NCBI RefSeq assembly: GCF_049472655.1
Contig: NZ_JAQNCS010000002.1
Location: forward strand, 124,001-188,000
Source of the DNA: Deferribacter abyssi
Lineage (GTDB): Bacteria > Chrysiogenota > Deferribacteres > Deferribacterales > Deferribacteraceae
Reading direction: 5' to 3'
Length of the DNA: 64,000 nt
The position numbers and the translations under genes were made by a program. Of this stretch, positions 44,108 through 52,811 are shown in pieces. A model generated the notes under the pieces. The model searched no databases and was not told the DNA's origin. It saw nothing but the letters and a program-made list of their open reading frames with translations. The first letter of the stretch is position 1. Each line of letters begins with the position of its first letter.

Positions 44108-45943
44108 TTAGTCTTCTAGAAGCTTTTTCACCTTTTGAAGAATATCGGGTAATTTGAAAGGCTTTTTTATAAAATCGTATTGTACACCAGGTATATCAGG
44201 CACTTCACTGCCAATATAACCAGAAATATAAATGACATTACAAAAACCAAATCTATCTTGATATTTCTTCACAAACTCAAAACCTTTACCATCATCCAAC
44301 ATGATATCAGATATTATCAAATCAAAAGGATTATTTAGTTCAGATAATAATTTCAGCGCATCTTTTAAAGAAGTTGCACTTACAACCTCATAACCATTTG
44401 CTGTTAAGAATTCCTTTAAAGATAGTACAATAATCTCTTCATCATCTAAAACAAAAATCCTTCCATTTATATCTTCACTATTAACAGTAGCAACATCAAT
44501 ATGTTCTTTTTCAACTACAGGCAACATTACTGTAAATTTTGTATATTCACCATATTTACTATCCACAAATACAATGCCACCATTATCCTTAATATACCCA
44601 TATACCATAGAAAGCCCTAACCCCATACTTCTATCAAATTTCTTAGTAGTAAAAAAAGGATCAAAAATTTTATCCAAATCTTCCTCTCTAATACCCGAAG
44701 CATTGTCATAAATTTCAATCTTAACGTATGATCCTTCTTTTAATTGAAGGTTGCTTTTGTGTTCATTTAAATATTTTTCCACCGAAATCCTTATAATTTT
44801 TTTATCTTTATTTACTCCATGAAAAGCCTCAATAGAATTCACTATTAAGCTGAAAATTATATTCTTAAAAACCTCTTTATTTAAACTAACATAACACTCA
44901 CATTTGAAGTCAGTATCAATTTTTATATCAGCATCAAAAATATCTTTATACTCTTGTAACAACTCCTTTATTGCAACATCAATTCTAAATTCATTTTTGG
45001 ATATATCCTTCATTCGAACAAAAAACATCAATTTATCAACTATTGTAGCAATCCCATCAGCTATTTCTTCTATTTTGTCAAGATAGGAAACTAGTTCCTT
45101 ATCATTTCGTAATTTATTTTGACAAAGATTTGTGTAAGTAATTATCCCTGTTAAGTCATTATTTATTCTGTGCGCAACCCCCCTAATCATCCGCTCCAAT
45201 GCCTCAAATTTCGTTTTTTTTGCCAATTCTTCTTCTAACATTATTTGATATGTTATATCTTTAAAAATAAATACATAAAAGCTATCATTTTCAAACTCAA
45301 TCTTAAAGACAACATAAGTCAAATAATTCTTTTTACCATCATTAATGAAAGATAAAGTGTCATTAAAAACATCTTTTTCCTTTAAATAACTTTTTAACTT
45401 TTCTTTAAATATATTAAAATCCTTAAAAAACGGTAACTCATCTACTTTTAACACTTTGCTCTTTAAAAATTTTTCTAATGAATTGTTAATATACAAAACA
45501 TCGAATTTTTTATCTGCAATTAGTACAAAATGAGGGGTTTTGTTTACAACTTCAGCAAACAAATAAATATTCTTATCTTTTTCATACAAATCAGAAACAT
45601 CATTAACTATTGCCATCAGACCTTCTATTTGCTCATTTTCATGAACATATTTAGCAACGCTAACAAGAGCTGGGAATCTCTCACCATTATTCCTTTTTAA
45701 AAACAATCTATAATTTTTAACATAACCATCCTTAGCAATTAAATTAAGTATATTTTGCCTATCATCTAGATTTACATAAAACTCAAAAGACCTTCTACGC
45801 AATAAATCATTTTTATCAATTTTTAAAATCTCAGAAATTTCATCATTAGCAAAAACTATAGTACCATCAAGCTTGACAACTAATATACCATATGGAATAT
45901 GCTCCAAAAAATACTTATAATTTTTCAATTCTAGTTTGTACAT
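44108..45943 (-). CDS. PAS-PAS-histidine kinase-receiver hybrid protein
   Basis: Cytosolic hybrid kinase of 611 residues: PAS (about 5-120), PAS (about 130-235), HisKA with GVAHRINNDLTGI, HATPase with G1 DNASGIREED, F-box DPFFTTKKFD and G2 MGLGLSMV, then a C-terminal receiver (about 492-611) with LIISDIMLDDGKGFEF. The H-box HRINN is unusual; HDFNN or HEINN is expected. The gene begins in the HDOD stop codon (TAATG), so both are co-translated. The receiver lacks a DNA-binding output. Confidence 0.9.
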   Translation of the reverse strand: MYKLELKNYKYFLEHIPYGILVVKLDGTIVFANDEISEILKIDKNDLLRRRSFEFYVNLDDRQNILNLIAKDGYVKNYRLFLKRNNGERFPALVSVAKYVHENEQIEGLMAIVNDVSDLYEKDKNIYLFAEVVNKTPHFVLIADKKFDVLYINNSLEKFLKSKVLKVDELPFFKDFNIFKEKLKSYLKEKDVFNDTLSFINDGKKNYLTYVVFKIEFENDSFYVFIFKDITYQIMLEEELAKKTKFEALERMIRGVAHRINNDLTGIITYTNLCQNKLRNDKELVSYLDKIEEIADGIATIVDKLMFFVRMKDISKNEFRIDVAIKELLQEYKDIFDADIKIDTDFKCECYVSLNKEVFKNIIFSLIVNSIEAFHGVNKDKKIIRISVEKYLNEHKSNLQLKEGSYVKIEIYDNASGIREEDLDKIFDPFFTTKKFDRSMGLGLSMVYGYIKDNGGIVFVDSKYGEYTKFTVMLPVVEKEHIDVATVNSEDINGRIFVLDDEEIIVLSLKEFLTANGYEVVSATSLKDALKLLSELNNPFDLIISDIMLDDGKGFEFVKKYQDRFGFCNVIYISGYIGSEVPDIPGVQYDFIKKPFKLPDILQKVKKLLED

Positions 45944-46776
45944 TAATCACCTGAAAATATTTTTTTCTCCATCTCATATATATCAGAAAAAGCTTCACAA
46001 ACACTCTTCATAATATCTTCATCTAAATTTAAAATATTTACCCCTTTTTCAAAAATAACACTATCTGATAAATTCAAACCAATCCCTTTAGTATTTACTA
46101 AATAATTTGATACACCTAACAATGCAATCATTTTATCTTTATACCCAGCAATATCATGATGGTAATATACCTTTTCATAATAATCTCTGGGAAGTTTCCA
46201 TTCTTTCAACACATAACCACCAACCTCAGCGTGATTAAACCCAATTAAATTGGATTCTATTTCACATATATTAACATTCGTTTTTTTTGCAATTGTTACA
46301 ATCTCTTCATAAAACTCAGTAGTAATTAATAAAATAACTTTTCCAATGTCATGAAGAATCCCTAATAAAAAAGCCTCACTACTATCAATATCACTGATAT
46401 GCTGACTTAACAGCCTAGCCATTATTGCAACACTAAGTGAATGTTCCCATATATTATTGGCTAAATCCTTCTTCGATTCATTCTTATAAAAATAACTCTT
46501 CATTGAAAGAGCAGCTAATAAACTTTTTAAATTTTTCTCACCCAATATAACAATAGCATGTCTTAAATCTTTTATCTCATCCCTAGGAGAAAAAATGGCA
46601 GAATTAGCCACTTTTAAAATCTCAGCTGTTAAAGCAACATCTTTAGATGCATAATACACAACATCAGTAATAGAATAATCCTTAGTATTCATCACGGCCA
46701 AAATTCTACTAGCTATTTGAGGTAATGGAGGAATATCCTTAACCTTTTCTAAAATTATTGAACTGTCAAACTTCAT
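45943..46776 (-). CDS. HDOD-domain protein
   Basis: Protein of 277 residues, nearly all one HDOD domain (a divergent HD phosphohydrolase-like fold): LPPLPQIASRILAVMN-like start, HAIVILGEKNLKSLLAALSM, LGILHDIGKVILL and FNHAEVGGYVLKEWKLP. HDOD proteins act as signalling adaptors and often accompany kinases or cyclases. It forms a two-gene operon with the hybrid kinase that begins in its stop codon. The ATG at 46776 has no ribosome-binding site and lies six bases after a TATAAT. Confidence 0.9.
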   Translation of the reverse strand: MKFDSSIILEKVKDIPPLPQIASRILAVMNTKDYSITDVVYYASKDVALTAEILKVANSAIFSPRDEIKDLRHAIVILGEKNLKSLLAALSMKSYFYKNESKKDLANNIWEHSLSVAIMARLLSQHISDIDSSEAFLLGILHDIGKVILLITTEFYEEIVTIAKKTNVNICEIESNLIGFNHAEVGGYVLKEWKLPRDYYEKVYYHHDIAGYKDKMIALLGVSNYLVNTKGIGLNLSDSVIFEKGVNILNLDEDIMKSVCEAFSDIYEMEKKIFSGD

Positions 46777-46782
46777 CGTGCA

Positions 46783-46811
46783 ATTATATTTTTAATTATT
46801 TATTTTTTCAA
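46783..46811 (-). promoter_or_regulatory. sigma-70-type promoter, predicted leaderless start (HDOD)
   Basis: On the minus strand TTGAAA (46811-46806), a 17-base spacer and consensus TATAAT (46788-46783) are followed by six bases and ATG 46776. The predicted transcription start is the A of the ATG. Confidence 0.65.
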
Positions 46812-46872
46812 GCAATTTTGGTACAAGTTTAAATAAAATCAAAGCTGAATTAAATCTCACAACAATAAATTA

Positions 46873-46900
46873 TTTACTTATAAAAAAGTTAAACTATAAT
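46873..46900 (+). promoter_or_regulatory. sigma-70-type promoter, predicted leaderless start (AEC transporter)
   Basis: TTTACT (46873-46878), a 16-base spacer and consensus TATAAT (46895-46900) are followed by TATTTT and ATG 46907. There is no Shine-Dalgarno sequence. It is divergent from the HDOD promoter in the same 130-base interval. Confidence 0.6.
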
Positions 46901-46906
46901 TATTTT

Positions 46907-47821
46907 ATGATAAATAATATCTTACCTATTTTTTTAACTATATTTTTTGGAAATTTTTTAAAAAAAACCGATTTTATTGATGATAATTTTATAAAAAAAA
47001 CCAATAAATTAATTTTTTATTTTTTATTACCATTCCTTTTATTTTACAAAATCGCAAAATCCAATATTGAGACTACTTTAAGTTTTAAACACATAGGTAT
47101 TATATATACTTCAATTATATCTATAGGATTCATAAGTTTCATATTTCTAAAGGTTTTAAAAATAGATTCAAAAACAATAGGAACATTCATAATGAATAGT
47201 TTCAGAGGTAATTATGCATATATTGGGCTACCCGTTTCTTACTTCACGTTTGGAGACCAAGGACTCGTAATAGCTAGCATTTATATGGCATTCATCGTTC
47301 CATTTGTTAACTTATCTTCAATTATATCTCTAACTATATTCAGCTCAACTAAAAATAGCTCATCAAAAATATTTAAACAGATAATATTTAATCCTTTAGC
47401 CTTAGGTTGTATTATTGGAATAATCTTTTCATTTTTTAAAATAAAAATCCCCTTATCCATAGATCGGTTCTTAAATATCAACTCTAATGCCACACTTCCA
47501 CTAGCTCTTATGGCTATAGGTGCAAGTATTAATTTTGACAAATTAAAATCTTCATTAAAATTATCTCTTATTAACTCACTATTCAAATTATTTTTTTTAC
47601 CTTTAATAGGATATATAATTATCCAAATAATGAAAACACCTATGGACCTCAAAAGTAAAGTTATTATCATCCTTTTAGCCACCCCTTCAGCTACAGTAAA
47701 CTTTGTCTTAGCATCCACTATGAATGGAGATGTTAACTTGAGTGCAAATACAATTATAATATCAACAATCTTATCTTTTTTCACTTATTCTATCTATCTA
47801 TACTTTTTTAATTTCTTATAA
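46907..47821 (+). CDS. AEC-family (auxin efflux carrier-type) transporter
   Basis: Membrane protein of 304 residues with about ten hydrophobic helices. AEC/BART-superfamily features include NKLIFYFLLPFLLFYKIAKS near the start, FRGNYAYIGLPVSYFTFGDQG, NATLPLALMAIGASINF and ATPSATVNFVLASTMNGD. Bacterial members export or import dicarboxylates or malonate; the substrate here is unknown. It stands alone between divergent and downstream genes with a leaderless-type promoter. Confidence 0.87.
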   Translation: MINNILPIFLTIFFGNFLKKTDFIDDNFIKKTNKLIFYFLLPFLLFYKIAKSNIETTLSFKHIGIIYTSIISIGFISFIFLKVLKIDSKTIGTFIMNSFRGNYAYIGLPVSYFTFGDQGLVIASIYMAFIVPFVNLSSIISLTIFSSTKNSSSKIFKQIIFNPLALGCIIGIIFSFFKIKIPLSIDRFLNINSNATLPLALMAIGASINFDKLKSSLKLSLINSLFKLFFLPLIGYIIIQIMKTPMDLKSKVIIILLATPSATVNFVLASTMNGDVNLSANTIIISTILSFFTYSIYLYFFNFL

Positions 47822-48127
47822 AAAATAAATTTAGTAAAATATGTAATCATGGTATTCTTCTAACTAGCAAATAACATCTTTCGGTAAAAAATTTTATTCC
47901 CTACCAAACTATCAATTTAAAAAGTATCACTAAATATTATAAAATATCGATTATAAAAATATGATACAACCTATTGATGTATAATTATAATTAATAATAG
48001 CTTATAAAAATACATAGTAATTTAGAGTTTTTTACTTGATTTAATAAGTGAAAATATTATAAAGTCTAAATAATAAATACTAAATTAATAATTAGTTATA
48101 TAATATTACTTAAGAGCTCGTTTACTT
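47822..48127 (+). other. 306-base AT-rich intergenic region
   Basis: No open frame, RNA gene or terminator is evident. TATAAT at 48099-48104 could be the -10 of the FapA gene, giving a short leader of about 17 bases with AAGAG; I see no convincing -35 at the right distance. Confidence 0.4.
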
Positions 48128-49726
48128 ATGGGATACATTATAAAAGCCAAATCATTAGAAGAAGCATTTCATAAAGCTCAAAAATATTTTAATCGCAATA
48201 TTGCAGATTTAGAGTATAAAATAATATCTATCAATCCTGAAGATAATGACGAAAAATATGTCTTGGATTTTAGTGTTAAAGAAGAAGTTATTGGAAAATC
48301 AGGAAAACTTTATGATGAAATTTTCACAGATGAGTTTGAAGTAATTATTTCTGAAGATGAAATGAAAGCCTACCTTTTCATACCTCAAAACCCAAAGAGA
48401 AATATTGATAAAAAATACCTTCTAAATCTTTTAAATGAACATGGCGTTAAAAATGGAATATTAGAAGCAGAATTAGAAAGAATAGTTTATTATCTAAAAA
48501 ATGAAAAACCACTTGAAAGTTCTATTTTAGTTGCACAAGGGAAACCTCCTAAAAATGGTAGTGATGGTGAGTTGATAATTAAGACAAAATCTGAAGATAT
48601 TTTTGAGTCAATTTTAGGTGCAGATGAAGTACATGATAAAGTTGATTATAAAGAAGCTTTTAAGAAAAAGCTTTTAATAGTAAATGAAAACGAAGAAGTT
48701 GCTATGATTATCTCTCCTTCAAAAGGTGAAAATGGTTATACTGTAACAGGTAAAACAATCGAAGCAGTTGATGGAGAAGAAATTGAAGTAACTATTAGCG
48801 AAAATTTAGAACGAATTGACAACAAAATCATTTCTAAAATCAAAGGTCTACTTTCCATACAACAGTTTGATAAACTACACTTCATACTTGATGTAACAAA
48901 AACATTTATAGTAAATGGAGATGTAGATTACTCAACAGGAAACATAGAATTCCCAGGTTCAGTTATAATAAAAGGTGAAATCAAACCAGATTTTACTGTA
49001 AAAGCAGATGGTGATGTAATTGCTAAATCAGTTTCAGGTAACATTATCACAAAAGGAAATATCAAAGTCTCAGAAGGAATTACCGGCAAAAGCTTCGTCA
49101 ACAGATTGATTATCAATGCAAAAGGAGAAATAACTGCAAACTATATTCAATTTGCACAAATAACCACAGAATCGATGATTAAAGTAAAAAAATACATAAG
49201 AGATTCTATCATTTTCACTGAAAATTTCGTAGAAGTTACAGGTACACCTGGAATGATATATGGTGGTAAAATTAGTGCTCTAAAAGGAATCAAGGCTAAA
49301 GTGTTAGGCTCTCCTTCTTTTGCCAAAACAGTCGTAACTGCTGGTATTTCATCAAAAATAGTTAGTGAAATATCTCACTTAACTGTAGAAAAAAATTCTA
49401 TCAACGAACAAATTACTAAAATTAGATTATATCTAGGTAATGCTGAAAACCCACTAGTTAGAGATAAATTAAAAGATAAAATAGAAAAATTAAAAAAAAT
49501 AAAAAAAGAATTAACAAAAAAACTACTTCAAATAGATATTAAACTAAGAGAACTTTATGAACAAGTAAAAAAGCACAAAGATGCAAAAATTGAAGTATTA
49601 AAGGAAGTGAATCCAAATGTAAAAATTATTATAGGAGAAGCCACCCTAATAGTAGAAAAAAGGCTTAGAAATGGCTATTTCTTTTACAATCGAGACAAAA
49701 AAGCAATTGACTACATGTTAAAATAA
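48128..49726 (+). CDS. FapA (DUF342) family protein
   Basis: Protein of 532 residues. The central FapA/DUF342 beta-helix region covers about 170-390 (VNENEEVAMIISPSKGENGYTVTGKTI, FIVNGDVDYSTGNIEFPGSVIIKGEI, AKSVSGNIITKGNIKVSEGI). A coiled coil (about 425-490, many K/L/I heptads) precedes a short C-terminal domain. The N-terminus (MGYIIKAKSLEEAFHKAQKYF) resembles the Jag-N/FapA-N module. FapA proteins in Vibrio bind EIIA-Glc and govern polar flagellar or cell-surface behaviour; elsewhere the role is unclear. The last nine bases overlap the convergent GGDEF-EAL gene. Confidence 0.85.
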   Translation: MGYIIKAKSLEEAFHKAQKYFNRNIADLEYKIISINPEDNDEKYVLDFSVKEEVIGKSGKLYDEIFTDEFEVIISEDEMKAYLFIPQNPKRNIDKKYLLNLLNEHGVKNGILEAELERIVYYLKNEKPLESSILVAQGKPPKNGSDGELIIKTKSEDIFESILGADEVHDKVDYKEAFKKKLLIVNENEEVAMIISPSKGENGYTVTGKTIEAVDGEEIEVTISENLERIDNKIISKIKGLLSIQQFDKLHFILDVTKTFIVNGDVDYSTGNIEFPGSVIIKGEIKPDFTVKADGDVIAKSVSGNIITKGNIKVSEGITGKSFVNRLIINAKGEITANYIQFAQITTESMIKVKKYIRDSIIFTENFVEVTGTPGMIYGGKISALKGIKAKVLGSPSFAKTVVTAGISSKIVSEISHLTVEKNSINEQITKIRLYLGNAENPLVRDKLKDKIEKLKKIKKELTKKLLQIDIKLRELYEQVKKHKDAKIEVLKEVNPNVKIIIGEATLIVEKRLRNGYFFYNRDKKAIDYMLK

Positions 49727-52594
49727 TTTTTTCTTTTTTATATAATTTATAGCATCATCCAAAGATAACGGTTTTGAAAAATAATAACCTTGAACAAAAT
49801 CACATCCCAATTTTTTTAGAATATTATACTGTTCTGCTGTTTCAACCCCTTCTGCTACTGTTTTTAAACCTAGTCCTTTAGCTAATTCTATAATTGTCTT
49901 AACGATAGCTTCAGTTTTTGTACATTCAGTCAATTTTCTGACAAAAGACATATCAATTTTTATAATGTCTGCAGGAATTTTCTCAATATAGCTAAGAGAA
50001 GAATACCCTGTACCGAAGTCATCAATTTCAATTGCAAAGCCATAAGATTTTAACTCATTCATCACATAAATTATATCTTCTGAATTTTCAGCAAATACCC
50101 TCTCTGTAACCTCAATATTTATATAATTTACAAGCTCTTTAGAGATATTTTTTACATAAGACATTATGTCTCTAGTTTTAAAGGAGTTAACACTTACATT
50201 AATTGCAATATTATAATAACAATTAAAAACAGAGTGAATTCTACTTAAATAATCAGATATCAATTTAAATAGGTATTTTTCAAAGTCACCCAACAATGCT
50301 GATTTTTCTACAATATCAATGAATTTTGCCGGAAAAATTAATCCTTTTTCCGGATCATTTATTCTTACTAAAGCTTCAAAACCTATAAGTTTCATCGTCT
50401 TAGTCTCTAAAATCGGCTGTAAATGAAAAATAAATCTATTTTCTTCTAAAGCTTTTATTATAATTTTCATGTTATCAAAATACTCAGTAATTTCTTTATT
50501 AAGCTCCTCATTGTAAAACCTAAATGTATTCTCACCATCTTTTTTTGCTACATTTAAAGCAAGTTCAGCCTTAGACAAAACATCCGTAATATCTTCATTC
50601 TCAAATTCAAAGGTTTTTATTCCAATATTAACATTAATTTTTATCTTTTCATCTTCGCTTATCTCAAGTGGTTTATCTAATGAATCAAGTATTTTTTTCA
50701 ACATTATTGATAATTCGTCTGAATCATTCATCATTAAAAATATTGCAAATTCATCACTACCTATTCTACCAATTATGTCATTACTAAAAAAGATATTTTT
50801 TAGTTTTTCAGCAAACTTAATCAATAGAGTATCACAGAAAGACGCTCCATATATTTCGTTCAAATGAGAAAAACCTAAAATATCAATGACTATTATTACC
50901 TGCAATGGTTTTAGCTTTTTATATTTGTCAATCTCTCTATCTACTTCCTTAACAAACCCTTGTCGATTTAACAAACCAGTTTGCAAATCTTGAAATTTAA
51001 ATCTCAAAATTTCTTGTTCTAATGCAAGTTCTTTAGAAATATCTTTCGCAATTGAAACAAACTTCTTGACTTCATTATTTTCAATGATTGGAATTATTGT
51101 GTGGTCTAGCTGAAAAAATGCCCCATTTTTACCTTTATTGATAACTATACCTTTAAACACTTCACCTTTTAACAAGCGTTTCCAAAAGCTACTATAAAAC
51201 TCTTTATCATGTAAACCTGACTTAAAAATTGAAGGAGTTTTACCTAATAACTCTTCCCTTTTATAACCACTTATTTTTTCAACTGCATTATTAACATATT
51301 CTATTACACCATCTTTATCAGTTATCATTACCCAATCATGGGTATTTTCAATGGCTCTAAATAAAAACTCTTTAAATTCTAACTCATCAATATTTTTGAG
51401 AAAAAAAGTTATATTCTTTTGAATATTTTTTAATACTGGCATTAACTTATCACTAAAATAATAAGGAATATTTGAATAAAGATTTAAAACATATTTGTAT
51501 TTATCTTCATACATCACAGGTATAGCACAAGACGAATAAAATCTTCTTTTTAGCATTTCATCCCGCCAAAATTGAACATCAGGATTCTCTTCGGTGTTTG
51601 GATTTATTGTTATTTCTCCACTTTTTATGGACCTAGCAGTAGGACCATAAACTGAAGATTCTTTTTCTGAAATAACAAAAATCCTCAAATGCTCTGTGTA
51701 ACCTTCATCATAACCTGCTACAAAAATAGGGTTTATTCTATTTTCTGATAACTCTCCAATCCATGCTAACTTTATATTTTGTAGTGAAGTTAAATATCGA
51801 CAAACAGATTGAAAAAACTGATCAACTGATTTTGATACAAAAATTAATTCATTTATACCGTTTAATATATTATAAAAATCTTTTATAATTTTTTCTTCGG
51901 TAACATCAATAAGTGTCATACAACCTGCTAATTGACCTTTGTACCTTATAGTTATATCATGAGCAGAAATATATTTAAAATAGCCTGACTTGGTTTTAAT
52001 AGAAATTAACTCATAGTACTTTTCAAAAAAATCTCCTTTTTTATGCAATGTATCTACGTTAGTAATAACATCCACCATATCTTCAGAAAAGAGTGATGAA
52101 AACTTAATAAACTCTAAATCTTCTTCATTAAAACCTGTAATATATTTAAAACCTTCATCAATAAATACAACTTTATCATCACAATATACAACAACCCCTA
52201 CGAATTTATTTTTAACCAAACCATAAAATATATCTTTATAAACCTGCTCACTCTCCTCAATAAACTCTAAAACAACAATTCCATTTTCTTTTCTCTCAAT
52301 AACAGAAGAATAAAAACTAAGGTCAATTATTTTATTATCTTTTGTACGAAACCTTATAATATCACTAAAGTTGTTTATATAACCAATTATCATTTTTTTA
52401 TAATTGTTAAATAATACATCTTTATCAATTATAGATTCTATTATTGAATCACTCTCATAAACTTCCTTAATATCAATGTTAGTTATTTTATCTAAATCAT
52501 GACAAAATATTTTTATGCGATTTATCTTAATAGAATCACCATGAAGATATATTTCTTTAAGTAGTTGACAATAAGGTTTATATATTTTGTCCAT
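49718..52594 (-). CDS. PAS-GAF-PAS-GGDEF-EAL signalling protein
   Basis: Cytosolic protein of 958 residues: PAS-like sensor (about 110-235), GAF (about 255-400), PAS (about 410-530), GGDEF (about 540-700), EAL (about 715-955). The GGDEF signature reads GSDEF, so cyclase activity is doubtful. The EAL domain has FEALVR and IDDFGTGYSSLSY with KIDMSFV, so c-di-GMP phosphodiesterase activity is likely. ATG 52594 is chosen because it is six bases after a -10 TATAAA, whereas the in-frame TTG at 52618 would lie upstream of that promoter's start. The stop overlaps fapA. Confidence 0.92.
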   Translation of the reverse strand: MDKIYKPYCQLLKEIYLHGDSIKINRIKIFCHDLDKITNIDIKEVYESDSIIESIIDKDVLFNNYKKMIIGYINNFSDIIRFRTKDNKIIDLSFYSSVIERKENGIVVLEFIEESEQVYKDIFYGLVKNKFVGVVVYCDDKVVFIDEGFKYITGFNEEDLEFIKFSSLFSEDMVDVITNVDTLHKKGDFFEKYYELISIKTKSGYFKYISAHDITIRYKGQLAGCMTLIDVTEEKIIKDFYNILNGINELIFVSKSVDQFFQSVCRYLTSLQNIKLAWIGELSENRINPIFVAGYDEGYTEHLRIFVISEKESSVYGPTARSIKSGEITINPNTEENPDVQFWRDEMLKRRFYSSCAIPVMYEDKYKYVLNLYSNIPYYFSDKLMPVLKNIQKNITFFLKNIDELEFKEFLFRAIENTHDWVMITDKDGVIEYVNNAVEKISGYKREELLGKTPSIFKSGLHDKEFYSSFWKRLLKGEVFKGIVINKGKNGAFFQLDHTIIPIIENNEVKKFVSIAKDISKELALEQEILRFKFQDLQTGLLNRQGFVKEVDREIDKYKKLKPLQVIIVIDILGFSHLNEIYGASFCDTLLIKFAEKLKNIFFSNDIIGRIGSDEFAIFLMMNDSDELSIMLKKILDSLDKPLEISEDEKIKINVNIGIKTFEFENEDITDVLSKAELALNVAKKDGENTFRFYNEELNKEITEYFDNMKIIIKALEENRFIFHLQPILETKTMKLIGFEALVRINDPEKGLIFPAKFIDIVEKSALLGDFEKYLFKLISDYLSRIHSVFNCYYNIAINVSVNSFKTRDIMSYVKNISKELVNYINIEVTERVFAENSEDIIYVMNELKSYGFAIEIDDFGTGYSSLSYIEKIPADIIKIDMSFVRKLTECTKTEAIVKTIIELAKGLGLKTVAEGVETAEQYNILKKLGCDFVQGYYFSKPLSLDDAINYIKKKKLF

Positions 52595-52600
52595 AAAAAT

Positions 52601-52629
52601 TTTATAAGTGAAAACCAACTAAAAATCAA
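52601..52629 (-). promoter_or_regulatory. sigma-70-type promoter, predicted leaderless start (GGDEF-EAL)
   Basis: On the minus strand TTGATT (52629-52624), a 17-base spacer and TATAAA (52606-52601) precede ATTTTT and ATG 52594. There is no Shine-Dalgarno sequence. The arrangement supports ATG 52594 as the start of the GGDEF-EAL gene. Confidence 0.62.
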
Positions 52630-52671
52630 TAACAACAAAATATATATAAAGCCATTAGATTACTTCATTTC

Positions 52672-52695
52672 GAGCACCCAATATCTTGGGTGCTC
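52672..52695. repeat. perfect 10-bp hairpin without U-tract
   Basis: GAGCACCCAA, a TATC loop and TTGGGTGCTC form a perfect inverted repeat, much more GC-rich than its surroundings. Neither strand has a following T-run, so a standard intrinsic terminator is not supported. It lies between the haem-chemoreceptor gene and the GGDEF-EAL promoter (both minus strand) and might be a factor-dependent terminator or an operator. Confidence 0.6.
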
Positions 52696-52811
52696 AGTCT
52701 TCGTAAAGTCAAAAATGTATTTGTCTTTGCTAATATTAGTGAAGCAATCTTTTACCTATCACAAAATATCATAAAATCACCTTTTTACTCCACAAATATT
52801 AACGCAATTTT

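Noticed and set aside
52672..52695. Hairpin as intrinsic terminator
   Set aside because: No run of T follows on either strand, so it is reported as an unexplained inverted repeat instead.
52565..52774. Plus-strand frame of 69 codons between the GGDEF-EAL and haem-receptor genes
   Set aside because: It overlaps the leaderless promoter and hairpin, has low-complexity Ile/Lys/Tyr composition and no start signal.
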